This document shows, piece by piece, positions 16,829 through 26,707 of a stretch of DNA of 64,000 nucleotides. The position numbers and the translations under genes are program-made. Within the stretch, counting starts at the first letter, position 1. Every line of letters begins with the position of its first letter. Under the pieces are notes generated by a model. It was not told the DNA's origin and made no database searches. It saw nothing but the letters and a program-made list of their open reading frames with translations. The stretch is from Dyadobacter chenwenxiniae (GTDB lineage: Bacteria; Bacteroidota; Bacteroidia; Cytophagales; Spirosomataceae). The stretch spans positions 4,650,001 through 4,714,000 of the forward strand of contig NZ_CP094997.1 of NCBI RefSeq assembly GCF_022869785.1, read 5' to 3'.

Positions 16829-19705
16829 ATGACACACTACCCATCTTTACATTTAACTAAAAAATATAAGGCTGACTTATGGGCGGCCTTACTCCTCTTC
16901 TCTGTAATTATATCCGGCGCAAAGGCACAGGAAACCCCTCCGCTGACCAATTATTCTTCTTCACTTTACAAGGCGCACAACCAGAACTGGGCGATTGATC
17001 AAACTTCTGATCAAATCATTTATACCGCAAATTCGGATGGCCTCATGGAATACGACGGAGCGGCCTGGAAGCTTTATCCTTTGCCCGACAGGCAGATAGT
17101 AAGGACAGTGCTTTGCGATGAAACTGTTCCGAATGCGCTTATGGGGAAGGTCCTGAAACAAAATGTTTCCCGGGAGCAGCGCATTTATGTGGGCGGCTTC
17201 TCGGAGTTTGGTTATTGGAAAAAAGAATGGGACGGGCAACTCAAATATTACTCCCTCAGCAAGCGAGCCAACTTCGCCAGCCTGAAAACGGAGGAGATCT
17301 GGCACATTACCAAAACATCCGCACATATTTATTTTCAATCCTTCTCCCGCATCTATCGCTACGATGGTCAAAACATCATTGAGCTGAAAACGCCCGGGAA
17401 TTTTATGTTTTTGAGATTTGTACAGAACAGGCTTTTCTTGCCAACCATTGGAAAAGGCCTATACGAGCTTAAAGGTGAGAAATTTGAAAAACTTGTCGGA
17501 ACAGAGCCGCTTTCATCGGTTATTGTTTCCGCCATTTTGCCATTTTCAAATGGCCAGATCCTGTTCACAACCTTTAAACACGGTTTGTTTTTATGGAAAA
17601 ACGGCTCGCTTACACCCTGGAACATTCCACTTTCGGAAGAACTGAAAACGAACATTATCAACAGGGCTATCATGCTCAAGCAGGACAGCAGCCTCGTTTT
17701 TGGAACAATTCAATCGGGCGTGTATGTCATTGAGAAGAGTGGAAAGCTAAAATATCATTTCAACAAAGAAACGGGATTACAGAATAACACCGTTCTCGCA
17801 CTGACCGAGGACCGGCGTAACCAGCTTTGGATTGGGTTGGATCAGGGAATTGATATGATTAAAATGTCGTCGCCCGTTATTTCCTACCAAACCAATGATA
17901 ATCCGCTCGGCTCTACGTATGCGGCGGCAATTTGGCGGGGCAAACTATATGTGGGATCAAACAAAGGGGTTTTTGTAAAAAAATGGCTTTCCACACAACC
18001 CTTTCAGCCCGTCCCCGGCCTGGAAGGGCAAACCTGGAACTTGCAGGTTTTTGACGATCAACTCATTTGCGGGCACAATGATGCCACTTACCGCATTGAC
18101 GAAAAAGGGATTACCAAGCTGTCCAACATTACGGGTGGCTGGGTGATGTTGCCAATCAGGTCCGGGAATGAGGCGCTGCTATTGCAGGGTTCCTATAATG
18201 GATTGCACGTCTATAAAAAAAATACCCAGCAATTATGGACTTACGCTTATCCCGTTAAAGGCGTTCCACCCATTCCGGTAAGGCAGATTGTCCGGGATCA
18301 TAAAGGCGCTTTCTGGCTTGGGCACGCATATCGAGGTTTGTTTATGGCAAAACTGACACCTGCGCTGGATTCCGCTTATCAATGGAAAGAATTCAAAGCG
18401 CCTGCCGATTTGCCCGGCGAATTTGCGGTGGAAATAATGCAATGGAAAAATCGCTTATATGTTCGTTCCGGCTCCGTTTTTCTTGAACCGAATTCAAATA
18501 ACAAGTTACAAACGTCCACCGATTTTGCTCAGACAGACGAAGACGAAGCATTCAAAGTCCGGGCGGGCGTTAATGGTGATTGGTTCAAAGTTTTTATCAA
18601 CAGGATCACCTACTACGCATCTGACAACCAAGTTCATAATCTGCCGCTGGCGCTTATTCGCAATAGTGAAACCATCATTCCGGTGTCAGAGGACTATTAT
18701 TTTTTCTGTCTGGATAATGGTTATGCTTTGTATAATCGCTCCTCTGGTGCTAAAAACATTGAACCACCTGCATCGCCAATTGTAAGGAAGGTTGCTAACC
18801 TTCGAAATTTGTCCCAATCGTTCAGCATTTCAGGAAGGCCCGCGCTTCCGTCGAACGCACGATCGTTGCGCATCAACTTTGCGCTGCCGGTTTATGGACA
18901 AAGCACGCAATATAAATACCGGCTTCGCGGCCTTTCGGATCAATGGTCCGAATGGACTGACCAGAATTTTGTAGAGTTTACCAACCTGGAATCCATGAAG
19001 TATGTTTTCGAAGTTAAAAGCAGCCTGAATGATCGCATTACAGCTTACAATTTTAGTGTGCAGCCCTACTGGCGCGAGACCTTGTTTGCCAAGATCCTCT
19101 TCATTGCATTAATAGGACTCGTTTTTCTTGGGTTAATTCTTTATCAGGAAAAGCGTCTTCGCAGGCATCGAAACAGACTGATGCAGGAACAGGAGGAAAA
19201 ACTCCGCCAGCAGCGGCTCGCCAGTGAAAGGCAAATCATGCAGATCCAGAATGAAAAATTGCAAAGCGACATTCAGAGTAAAAGCCAGCAACTCAGCAAC
19301 ATTGCCATCAATGTTGTGCGAAAAAATGAGATCCTGGAAGAAATCCGCGACGAGCTTAAACAAGTAAAAGCCGAAATGGGCCAGCAGCTCCCGAACATTC
19401 ATTACCAGAAGCTGCTTCACAGTATCGAGCGAAATGTAGCCGGAAAAGATGACTGGATGCTTTTTGAACAAAATTTCGACGAAGTCCACGAACAATTCTT
19501 CAAGCGCCTGCGCCAAATTGCCCCGGGCATCTCCCCTTCCGAACTGCGCCTGGCCGCATGCCTGCGCATGAACCTTTCTACCAAAGAGATGGCCCCCGTA
19601 CTGGGAATATCGATCAGAGGTGTAGAAATAAAGCGCTACCGTCTGCGGAAAAAGCTGGGATTGGGTATGGATGCGAATCTTGTCCAGTTCATGATGGATA
19701 TTTAA
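16829..19705 (+). CDS. membrane sensor: beta-propeller, Y_Y_Y domain, LuxR-type helix-turn-helix, no kinase
   Basis: 958 residues. A signal peptide ends near GAKAQ; then a long two-component-regulator-type propeller (repeats such as LTEDRRNQLWIGLDQGIDMI and DHKGAFWLGHAYRGLF), a triple-tyrosine domain (about 680-740, YKYRLRGLSDQWSEWT), one membrane helix (about 752-770), a charged coiled coil (about 775-860) and a C-terminal LuxR-like helix-turn-helix (about 899-957, ISPSELRLAACLRMNLSTKEMAP). There is no histidine-kinase or receiver domain. It lies immediately upstream of susC on the same strand and is the obvious candidate regulator, sensing glycan outside and binding DNA from the membrane. 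That link is inference. Confidence 0.85.
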   Translation: MTHYPSLHLTKKYKADLWAALLLFSVIISGAKAQETPPLTNYSSSLYKAHNQNWAIDQTSDQIIYTANSDGLMEYDGAAWKLYPLPDRQIVRTVLCDETVPNALMGKVLKQNVSREQRIYVGGFSEFGYWKKEWDGQLKYYSLSKRANFASLKTEEIWHITKTSAHIYFQSFSRIYRYDGQNIIELKTPGNFMFLRFVQNRLFLPTIGKGLYELKGEKFEKLVGTEPLSSVIVSAILPFSNGQILFTTFKHGLFLWKNGSLTPWNIPLSEELKTNIINRAIMLKQDSSLVFGTIQSGVYVIEKSGKLKYHFNKETGLQNNTVLALTEDRRNQLWIGLDQGIDMIKMSSPVISYQTNDNPLGSTYAAAIWRGKLYVGSNKGVFVKKWLSTQPFQPVPGLEGQTWNLQVFDDQLICGHNDATYRIDEKGITKLSNITGGWVMLPIRSGNEALLLQGSYNGLHVYKKNTQQLWTYAYPVKGVPPIPVRQIVRDHKGAFWLGHAYRGLFMAKLTPALDSAYQWKEFKAPADLPGEFAVEIMQWKNRLYVRSGSVFLEPNSNNKLQTSTDFAQTDEDEAFKVRAGVNGDWFKVFINRITYYASDNQVHNLPLALIRNSETIIPVSEDYYFFCLDNGYALYNRSSGAKNIEPPASPIVRKVANLRNLSQSFSISGRPALPSNARSLRINFALPVYGQSTQYKYRLRGLSDQWSEWTDQNFVEFTNLESMKYVFEVKSSLNDRITAYNFSVQPYWRETLFAKILFIALIGLVFLGLILYQEKRLRRHRNRLMQEQEEKLRQQRLASERQIMQIQNEKLQSDIQSKSQQLSNIAINVVRKNEILEEIRDELKQVKAEMGQQLPNIHYQKLLHSIERNVAGKDDWMLFEQNFDEVHEQFFKRLRQIAPGISPSELRLAACLRMNLSTKEMAPVLGISIRGVEIKRYRLRKKLGLGMDANLVQFMMDI

Positions 19706-19793
19706 GTCTGTTGTACTAATCCGCTAAAAACCTTCTTTTATTCTAAATTTCCTTGCATTATTCTCATTGATGTAGTGGTGATGTAGTCCTTTA

Positions 19794-19826
19794 TTTGATT
19801 ACTGGTTGTCTTGGAACTTAAATTTG
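19794..19826 (+). promoter_or_regulatory. promoter of the susC-susD operon
   Basis: TTTG (19794-19797), 21-nt spacer, TAAATTTG (19819-19826): an exact fit to the Bacteroidota consensus. It is 47 bp before the SusC ATG and shows that the operon has its own start after the regulator gene. Confidence 0.7.
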
Positions 19827-19873
19827 AAGACAATTAAATCTTATAATAATTCAATCAACCAAATTATAACCTA

Positions 19874-22800
19874 ATGAAAACTATTGTACGATTACTGTAC
19901 ATGATCGTTTTCCTGTTCGGCGGCTTTATAAGCTATGGGCAGGAAATTAGTGTGTCAGGAAAAGTCACGTCAGCTTCTGACGGCTCCATACTTCCCGGGG
20001 CCAGCGTGCTCATCAAAGGAACCACCACGGGAGTTCCAACCGACGCCGAGGGAAATTTCACCATTCAGGTTCCGTCTTCACAGGCTGTTCTGGTATTTTC
20101 CATGATTGGTATGACTGCACAAGAGATCCCGGTAGGCACCCAAACAACAATCAATGTGGCTCTGGTAGAAGATGCCAAAGCGCTTGGCGAAGTGGTCGTG
20201 ATTGGATATGGTACGGCCAGCAAAAGGGATCTTACCGGATCCATCGTAACCATTAAAGGCGCAGAAATCGCCGACAAGCCTTCTGCAAACCCCATTACAT
20301 CGTTGCAGGGCAAAGTGGCTGGTCTGTCGGTTGTAAACTCAGGTCGCCCCGGTGAAGAACCGGATGTGCGTATCCGGGGAACGAACTCGATCAATGGTGT
20401 TAAGCCTGTATACATTGTAGATGGGATTTTGAATGACAACATAAACTTCATCAACCCTGCCGATATTGAATCCATTGAGGTTTTGAAAGATCCCTCCTCA
20501 CTGGCCATTTTCGGGGTAAGAGGTGCTAATGGTGCCATTGCGGTTACTACAAAAAAGGCAAAAGCAGGTCAGTTGAATGTGAATTTCAATTCATCTGTCG
20601 GTATCAAGCAGGTTTCGGATCGCATCAGCATGACCAATGCGGCCCAGTTTAAAGAGCTTTATAACGAACAGCTTGCAAATCAGGGAAGCGCGCCATATAA
20701 CTATACAAACTGGACAGGCGACACCGACTGGCAGGATCAGATTTTCCAGAATGGCTTCCTGAACTATAACAACATCAGCATTTCGGGCGCTACTGAGAAA
20801 AACCGCTTCTACATGGGCATAGGAACTGTGCAGGAAGAGGGAGTTATCAAACACGAAAAATACGGCAAACTAACGCTGAACATCAACGACGAACTTCAGG
20901 TGAACAAGAACCTGAAATTTGGTATGACATTCAGCGGTTACCGTGCAACGCCGTTTGGGGATAAAAAGAAAAACGTAGGTGGCGCTATTCTAGCCGCTCC
21001 TATCGCCCCGGTTTTCAACGACCAATACGGCCTTTATCACACGTTGCCTGATTTCCAGCGAGCGCAGGTGAATAACCCGCTTGTTGACGTTGAATTGCAA
21101 AAGCGTACTGAGATTTTGAGAGAATATCGCGCTGTTGGAAGCATTTACGGAGAACTGACATTTCTTAAAGACTTTACTTTCAGAGCATCATTATATGCAG
21201 ATTACGGTTTCAACACCATACGCAATTACCAGCCTCTTGTAAATACATATAACCCTGAGATTGTGGGTGAGGATAAAACGGATGCGGTTGTAAGACAAAC
21301 GGTTGTCAATCAAAAACAAAACATTTTCCCGAAACTGCAGCAAGACTATTTGCTGACCTATAAAAAAGCTTTCGGTGATCATGACTTGACTGTTTTAGGC
21401 GGTATAACCACTTACTACAGAGGTTTTGAAGAAACATCTTCCACGGTAAGACAAGGAAGCAGTTTCCCGATCCCGAATGATCCGCGTTTCTGGTATACAG
21501 ACAATGTAGGAGATGCAGCGACCAGAACGGGTGCGGGATCAGCCTGGGAATCAGCAACATTATCCTATTTGGGACGTATCCTTTACAATTACCAAGGCAA
21601 ATATCTGGTTAATGCATCGTATCGCAGAGACGGAAGTTCGGCGTTCCTGGGCAGCGGCAGATGGCAGGATTTCGGTGCGGTGGGGTTAGGCTGGGTGGTT
21701 AGTGAGGAGGATTTTTTCAAAAACCAGAGCGTTTTCGATTATCTGAAGATTAAGGGATCTTATGGTATTCTGGGTAATCAAAATATTGACGACAAATACC
21801 GATATCCTGCCTATCCAACACTTACCGCCGCTAATTCAGGTGTTTTTGGTGAGAACATTGTTGCCGGGCTTCAAAACGAATACATTGCCGACCCTAACCT
21901 GCACTGGGAAAAAGTGCTGGCCTATGAAGGTGGCGTCGAATTCAACATGCTGAAAAACCGCTTGACGTTTGAGGCTAATTATTACAACAAACTGACCAAA
22001 GACATTCTGGTGCTTGTGCCCGGTATAGCCGGCACGATTCCAGGACTAAGCAACCTTGGAGAAGTTAAGAACCACGGATTCGAATTTGCCGCAACCTGGA
22101 ACCAGGATGTTACAGACGATTTTTCCTACTCTATCAGTGGTAATTTTACCACGATCAATAACAAAGTTCAAAAGCTTTCAACCAAAGGTTACGATATTAT
22201 CAACGGCGCTTCCCGGACAACGGAAGGCTTCCCGATCGGTTATTTCTGGGGTTACGTGCATGACGGTATATACCAGTCGGAAGCTGAATTTATCAAATCC
22301 CCTGTAAGCTCAATCGGTGAAGTTTCGCCCGGAGACATCAAATATAAGGATGTAAATGGCGACGGCTTCATCACAGAGGCTGACAGAACATTAATCGGAA
22401 ATCCGACACCTGATTTCACATACGGCGCCTCTGTTTCAGCAAAATACAAAGGTTTTGACGTAGGCGTTGATCTGAACGGCGTTTATGGAAACGAAATTTT
22501 CCGGCAGTGGAACCGCAGCACATTTGCGCAATTCAATTACCAAACGGAAAGATTGGGCCGCTGGAACGGGCAGGGAACTTCCAACTGGGAGCCGGTCCTG
22601 AACACATCGCGGGCCAACAATTATCTGCCTTCATCTTACTGGATTGAGGACGGAAGTTTCTTTCGGATCAGGAATGTGCAGCTGGGATACAATTTCTCGT
22701 CACAAGCGCTTAAAAACCTCCGGCTGAAATCCCTGCGCCTTTACGTTAATGCGCAAAACCTGAAAACATTTACAAACAGCACTGGATTTACACCTGAAAT

Positions 22801-22888
22801 CGGAGGTAATACAACTGCTTTTGGTGTGGACAATGGGACTTACCCGGTTCCTGTCATTTACACATTCGGTATCAATCTGAATTTCTAA
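19874..22888 (+). CDS. SusC/RagA family TonB-linked outer-membrane transporter
   Basis: 1004 residues. Signal peptide to about residue 22 (ISYGQ), carboxypeptidase-D-like regulatory domain (about 25-110), TonB-box-like stretch before GEVVVIGYGTASKRDLTG, plug (about 120-225, with VDGI and IESIEVLKDPSSLAIFGVRGANG) and a C-terminal barrel ending in TFGINLNF. It imports oligosaccharides with the SusD partner encoded 19 bp downstream. Unlike the second SusC of the window it has no STN domain, so it should not signal to a FecR. Neighbouring GH144-type genes suggest a beta-glucan substrate. Confidence 0.95.
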   Translation: MKTIVRLLYMIVFLFGGFISYGQEISVSGKVTSASDGSILPGASVLIKGTTTGVPTDAEGNFTIQVPSSQAVLVFSMIGMTAQEIPVGTQTTINVALVEDAKALGEVVVIGYGTASKRDLTGSIVTIKGAEIADKPSANPITSLQGKVAGLSVVNSGRPGEEPDVRIRGTNSINGVKPVYIVDGILNDNINFINPADIESIEVLKDPSSLAIFGVRGANGAIAVTTKKAKAGQLNVNFNSSVGIKQVSDRISMTNAAQFKELYNEQLANQGSAPYNYTNWTGDTDWQDQIFQNGFLNYNNISISGATEKNRFYMGIGTVQEEGVIKHEKYGKLTLNINDELQVNKNLKFGMTFSGYRATPFGDKKKNVGGAILAAPIAPVFNDQYGLYHTLPDFQRAQVNNPLVDVELQKRTEILREYRAVGSIYGELTFLKDFTFRASLYADYGFNTIRNYQPLVNTYNPEIVGEDKTDAVVRQTVVNQKQNIFPKLQQDYLLTYKKAFGDHDLTVLGGITTYYRGFEETSSTVRQGSSFPIPNDPRFWYTDNVGDAATRTGAGSAWESATLSYLGRILYNYQGKYLVNASYRRDGSSAFLGSGRWQDFGAVGLGWVVSEEDFFKNQSVFDYLKIKGSYGILGNQNIDDKYRYPAYPTLTAANSGVFGENIVAGLQNEYIADPNLHWEKVLAYEGGVEFNMLKNRLTFEANYYNKLTKDILVLVPGIAGTIPGLSNLGEVKNHGFEFAATWNQDVTDDFSYSISGNFTTINNKVQKLSTKGYDIINGASRTTEGFPIGYFWGYVHDGIYQSEAEFIKSPVSSIGEVSPGDIKYKDVNGDGFITEADRTLIGNPTPDFTYGASVSAKYKGFDVGVDLNGVYGNEIFRQWNRSTFAQFNYQTERLGRWNGQGTSNWEPVLNTSRANNYLPSSYWIEDGSFFRIRNVQLGYNFSSQALKNLRLKSLRLYVNAQNLKTFTNSTGFTPEIGGNTTAFGVDNGTYPVPVIYTFGINLNF

Positions 22889-22907
22889 AATCTTATCTCT
22901 TTAAAAT

Positions 22908-24410
22908 ATGAAAAGTAAATTAATAAATAAAATCTCCGTGCTGACGGTTTTCAGCCTGCTGGTTCTGTCCGGCTGCAGCGACTTCCTGGATCGTGAGCCT
23001 TTGGGAAGATACGTTGAAAAGGACATTCCCGCAGGCTCATTTGATAGTCAGGTTTTTGGTGTGTATGCTAAAATGCGCAGCTTTGGGGTTTCTTCGATGC
23101 CTTATCTGGCTATCCACAATTTTCGTTCGGACGATGCCGACAAAGGAAGCTCGACCACAGACGGTGTGGCGCAGGAGAGTTTTTACGATAATTTTCAATA
23201 TACACAAGATGAGTGGTTGCTAAACAGCTATTGGTCTGACCATTATGCATTGATCATCGCGGCAAATGCAGTCATTGCCGACATTGATTCGGTTGGTGCA
23301 ACAGATGCCGGAACATTGGTTAATAAGGCGGAAGCAAAGTTTATGCGCGCCTATGCCTACTTTAATCTGGCCAGGACTTACGGCGATGTCCCTAAAATTG
23401 ACTTCAAAGTGCTTGAATCGGCCCAGGCTAATATCCCCAAATCTCCGGTCAATGAAATATTTGCCTTAATTGATGCCGACTTAACGGAAGCGTCTGCACT
23501 TCTTCCACTTTCCTGGGATTCCAAATACATTGGGCGCCTCACCAGCGGCGCTGCCTATGCACTGCATGCCAAGACACACTTATGGCGTAAAAACTGGCCA
23601 GCCGCATTGGCAGCTGCAAAACAGGTGATTTCTTCTGCTAAATATTCACTGGTGAGTGATTACGCAGGTATTTTCCGGGAAACGGGCGAAAACAATTCCG
23701 AGTCTGTATTTGAGCTGCAAGCATTTTACTCCATTACACAAACTTCTCTGGGCATTGAAAATGCAATGCATCAGGGCGTGAGAGGATCAGGAGCGTGGGA
23801 TTTGGGTTGGGGCTGGAATACGCCTAATAAATCATTAGCCGACGCTTTTGAAAAAGGTGACCCAAGAAAAGATGCAACATTGCTTTATTCAGGTCAGGTT
23901 AACACGCCGTACAACGAGAATGTGCCGCCTGCTTCGACAAGCATTCCCCGAGCGTACTGGAACAAGAAAGCGTACACAAACCCGGCAACGCGGGACGCCA
24001 CAGCCAGCCGTTTCGGGCAATGGATGAATGTGCGCATTATCCGTTATGCAGATGTGTTGCTAATGGCTGCCGAAGCGGCGACTGAGGTCGGCGGTGAGCA
24101 AAATATAACGGATGCATTGGCCTGGCTGGAAATGGTTCGGGGCCGTGCACGGGGCAATAATGCGGCTATTTTGCCAAAAGTGGTTACCAGGAATCAAGCG
24201 CAGTTAAGAGAAGCAATCCGCAAAGAAAGACGCGTGGAGCTGGGAATGGAAAACGAGCGGTTCTTTGACATTGTCCGCTGGGGAATCGCGGCAGATGTGT
24301 TGCGCGTAGCGGGGAAAAACCTTTACCAAAACCGCAACCGTTATCTGCCGATCCCCCGTCCCGAAATTGACAAATCTGGTGGTGTGCTGGTTCAAAATCC
24401 GGAATATTGA
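22908..24410 (+). CDS. SusD/RagB family glycan-binding lipoprotein
   Basis: 500 residues. The lipobox LVLSGC places the acylated Cys at about residue 23, followed by SDFLDREPLG as in SusD proteins; the TPR-rich body and the C-terminal RKERRVELGMENERFFDIVRW and LPIPRPEIDKSG motifs are family marks. It forms the lid of the SusC transporter on the cell surface. Acidic residues soon after the Cys fit surface export in Bacteroidota. Confidence 0.95.
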   Translation: MKSKLINKISVLTVFSLLVLSGCSDFLDREPLGRYVEKDIPAGSFDSQVFGVYAKMRSFGVSSMPYLAIHNFRSDDADKGSSTTDGVAQESFYDNFQYTQDEWLLNSYWSDHYALIIAANAVIADIDSVGATDAGTLVNKAEAKFMRAYAYFNLARTYGDVPKIDFKVLESAQANIPKSPVNEIFALIDADLTEASALLPLSWDSKYIGRLTSGAAYALHAKTHLWRKNWPAALAAAKQVISSAKYSLVSDYAGIFRETGENNSESVFELQAFYSITQTSLGIENAMHQGVRGSGAWDLGWGWNTPNKSLADAFEKGDPRKDATLLYSGQVNTPYNENVPPASTSIPRAYWNKKAYTNPATRDATASRFGQWMNVRIIRYADVLLMAAEAATEVGGEQNITDALAWLEMVRGRARGNNAAILPKVVTRNQAQLREAIRKERRVELGMENERFFDIVRWGIAADVLRVAGKNLYQNRNRYLPIPRPEIDKSGGVLVQNPEY

Positions 24411-24454
24411 TAGTCAGGTAACTACATTTTTTGATCAACATTAATCGTATTGAA

Positions 24455-25282
24455 ATGAAAAATATAACATCCCGGCTATGGATTCTGGGTTTAGCCGTTT
24501 CAATTTTCTCCTGCCAGAATTTTGACAGACCGGAAATGGTTCTGGTTTCTGACGATGATCCCTCGTTTAACGGTCCACTGCAACGTCTCTGGGCTTTCGA
24601 AGGCGTCGCAACCGACAGCATTTGGGGCAGTCGCGGAGCTGCAACCGGCGTTTCCTACGTCGAAGGAGTAAGCGGAAAAGCTTATCAGGGATCTGCAACG
24701 GGACAAATAGAATATGCCTCTGCTGGCAAACTGGCAACTATGGAAAGCTTTACGATAGCATTCTGGATGAACACGGCCAAGCACGACGGCGGCGCACAAA
24801 GCGTTTTTATGTTGCCTAACACGGAGGATTTTTGGGGTAACACCTTTATGATCATTGAAGGAAATAATACCAAAAGTGACTCCATGCTTGTCAAATTCAA
24901 CTTTGCAGGCAACTGGATCACCTTCGACGGAACAAAGAATGCGAATGGGTTGAATAAATGGCCAAATGCATATGGCAAATGGAAGCACGTTGCGTACACT
25001 TATGATGGAACAACTTCCAAATTTGCTGCTTACGTGGATGGAAAAAAATTGCCGCTTGCTGAGTCTGTGACTAACATTATGAAGGATAAAGCGCCTTTTG
25101 GACCATTGAAAATGACCAATGCTTCTAAGTTTGTGTTAGGCGGATTCCAACAGCACATCGGCATAAAGGCCCCTGCCGACGCCTGGATGCTGCATTACAC
25201 CGGCAAGCTTGATCAATTCCGGGTTTATACCAAAGCGCTCACCGACGCGGAAATTTCGGAAATTTTTACAAAGAAAATGTAA
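24455..25282 (+). CDS. LamG/concanavalin A-like domain lipoprotein
   Basis: About 275 residues with a lipoprotein signal (AVSIFSC, Cys near residue 20) and one LamG-like jelly-roll domain (about 60-270: MESFTIAFWMNT, WKHVAYTYDG, KLDQFRVYTKALTDAEI). The last motif is typical of LamG domains in surface glycan-binding proteins. It is the third gene of the susCD operon and is probably a surface binding protein (SusE/F-like role) for the same glycan; this is inference. I use ATG 24455; the frame can be extended to a TTG at 24431. Confidence 0.85.
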   Translation: MKNITSRLWILGLAVSIFSCQNFDRPEMVLVSDDDPSFNGPLQRLWAFEGVATDSIWGSRGAATGVSYVEGVSGKAYQGSATGQIEYASAGKLATMESFTIAFWMNTAKHDGGAQSVFMLPNTEDFWGNTFMIIEGNNTKSDSMLVKFNFAGNWITFDGTKNANGLNKWPNAYGKWKHVAYTYDGTTSKFAAYVDGKKLPLAESVTNIMKDKAPFGPLKMTNASKFVLGGFQQHIGIKAPADAWMLHYTGKLDQFRVYTKALTDAEISEIFTKKM

Positions 25283-25289
25283 CATTCAA

Positions 25290-25323
25290 GGGAGAGGAAA
25301 CTACAAATTCCTCTCCCTTTTTT
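25290..25323 (+). terminator. strong terminator inside the glucan locus
   Basis: GGGAGAGGAA (25290-25299) pairs perfectly with TTCCTCTCCC (25308-25317), 8-nt loop, followed by T6 (25318-25323). Only 21 bp remain to the next start codon, too little for a promoter, so the two glucanase genes depend on readthrough or on a promoter upstream of the hairpin. Confidence 0.88.
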
Positions 25324-25344
25324 CTATCCCAAAAATTAAATGTC

Positions 25345-26688
25345 ATGACCAAAAGCTTTTTTAAGCACGGCTTTTTATTGCTCATACTTTTTCTACTTGG
25401 GTGTGATAAAAAGGACAAAGGGTCAGGATCAGCTCCTGACTCACGGGATTCGACGGATAAGTTTCCTCTGATATCTGATGACGAGCTCCTAACTCTTGTC
25501 CAGCAGCAAACATTCAAGTATTTCTGGGATTTCGGGCATCCGGTTAGCGGACTTGCGCGGGAGCGGAATTCGTCGGGAGACGTTGTGACCTCGGGCGGAA
25601 GTGGTTTTGGGATCATGACTATTCCAATCGCCATAGAACGAAAGTTCATCACGCGTGAACAGGGTTTGGAGAGAATGCAGAAAATAGTAACTTTCTTAAA
25701 GGACAAGTCGGAGAAATTTCACGGCGCTTTTCCACATTGGCTCAATGGCGCAACCGGCGCTGTGGTTCCTTTCAGTCAAAAAGATAATGGCGCCGATCTC
25801 GTCGAAACCTCCTTTCTGATTCAGGGGTTGTTGACGGCCCGACAATATTTCTCAGCCTCAACTCCTGCCGAAACCGCTTTGAGAAAAGATATTAACACAA
25901 TTTGGGAAGGCGTTGAGTGGGATTGGTTTAGGAAAGGAAGTGAGAATATGCTTTACTGGCATTGGAGCCCCGATTACAAATGGGAAATGAACCATCAGAT
26001 CAAAGGCTGGAACGAATGCCTGATCACATACGCGCTGGCAGCTTCGTCGCCGACACATTCCATTCCTAAAACAGTTTATGACAAAGGCTGGACCAATGAT
26101 GGAGGTATTGTGAACGGAAGCTCTTACTATGGACTGACGCTTCCCCTTGGCGAACCATCCGGAGGTCCGCTATTTTTCTCGCATTATTCATTTCTTGGGC
26201 TGAACCCAACCGATCTTACGGATCAATACACAAATTATTTTACCCAAAATAAGGCGCATGCGCTTATCAACTACAATTATTGCAAGGCTGATCCAATGGA
26301 CTTCGGATACAGCGACCGCTCCTGGGGATTAACTGCCTGTGATATTCCCGATGGTTATAATGCCAATTCGCCCACCAATGATAAAAGCGTAATAGCACCA
26401 ACTGCTGCACTCTCCTCATTCCCTTACACGCCAGACGAGTCCATGCAGGCTTTAAAGTACTTTTATTACAAACTTGGCGACCAGCTCTGGGGTGAATACG
26501 GTTTCTACGATTCCTTTTCCGTCAAAGAGCAATGGGTGGCAGACTCTTACCTGGCTATTGACCAGGGACCGATCATTATTATGATCGAGAATCATCGCAG
26601 CGGCTTGCCTTGGGAGCTTTTTATGAGTGTTCCTGAGATTAAGTCCGGCATGAAAAAACTTGGATTTAGCAGTCCAAACCTCAATTAG
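25345..26688 (+). CDS. GH144-type glucanase (glucoamylase-like family), lipoprotein
   Basis: 447 residues. The signal ends in a lipobox (FLLGC, Cys20), so the enzyme is membrane-anchored. The body matches the family named glucoamylase-like in Pfam, which contains GH144 endo-beta-1,2-glucanases first described from Chitinophaga. Visible family segments: FKYFWDFGHPVSG, FPHWLNGATGAV, DLVETSFLIQGLL, YWHWSPDYKWEMN, FFSHYSFLGLNP, APTAALSSFPYTPDESMQALKYF and AIDQGPIIIMIENHRSGL. Linear beta-1,2-glucan is the likely substrate, but the family may hold other activities. A second copy follows 19 bp downstream. Confidence 0.85.
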   Translation: MTKSFFKHGFLLLILFLLGCDKKDKGSGSAPDSRDSTDKFPLISDDELLTLVQQQTFKYFWDFGHPVSGLARERNSSGDVVTSGGSGFGIMTIPIAIERKFITREQGLERMQKIVTFLKDKSEKFHGAFPHWLNGATGAVVPFSQKDNGADLVETSFLIQGLLTARQYFSASTPAETALRKDINTIWEGVEWDWFRKGSENMLYWHWSPDYKWEMNHQIKGWNECLITYALAASSPTHSIPKTVYDKGWTNDGGIVNGSSYYGLTLPLGEPSGGPLFFSHYSFLGLNPTDLTDQYTNYFTQNKAHALINYNYCKADPMDFGYSDRSWGLTACDIPDGYNANSPTNDKSVIAPTAALSSFPYTPDESMQALKYFYYKLGDQLWGEYGFYDSFSVKEQWVADSYLAIDQGPIIIMIENHRSGLPWELFMSVPEIKSGMKKLGFSSPNLN

Positions 26689-26707
26689 TAAATTAATCAA
26701 CGAAATC

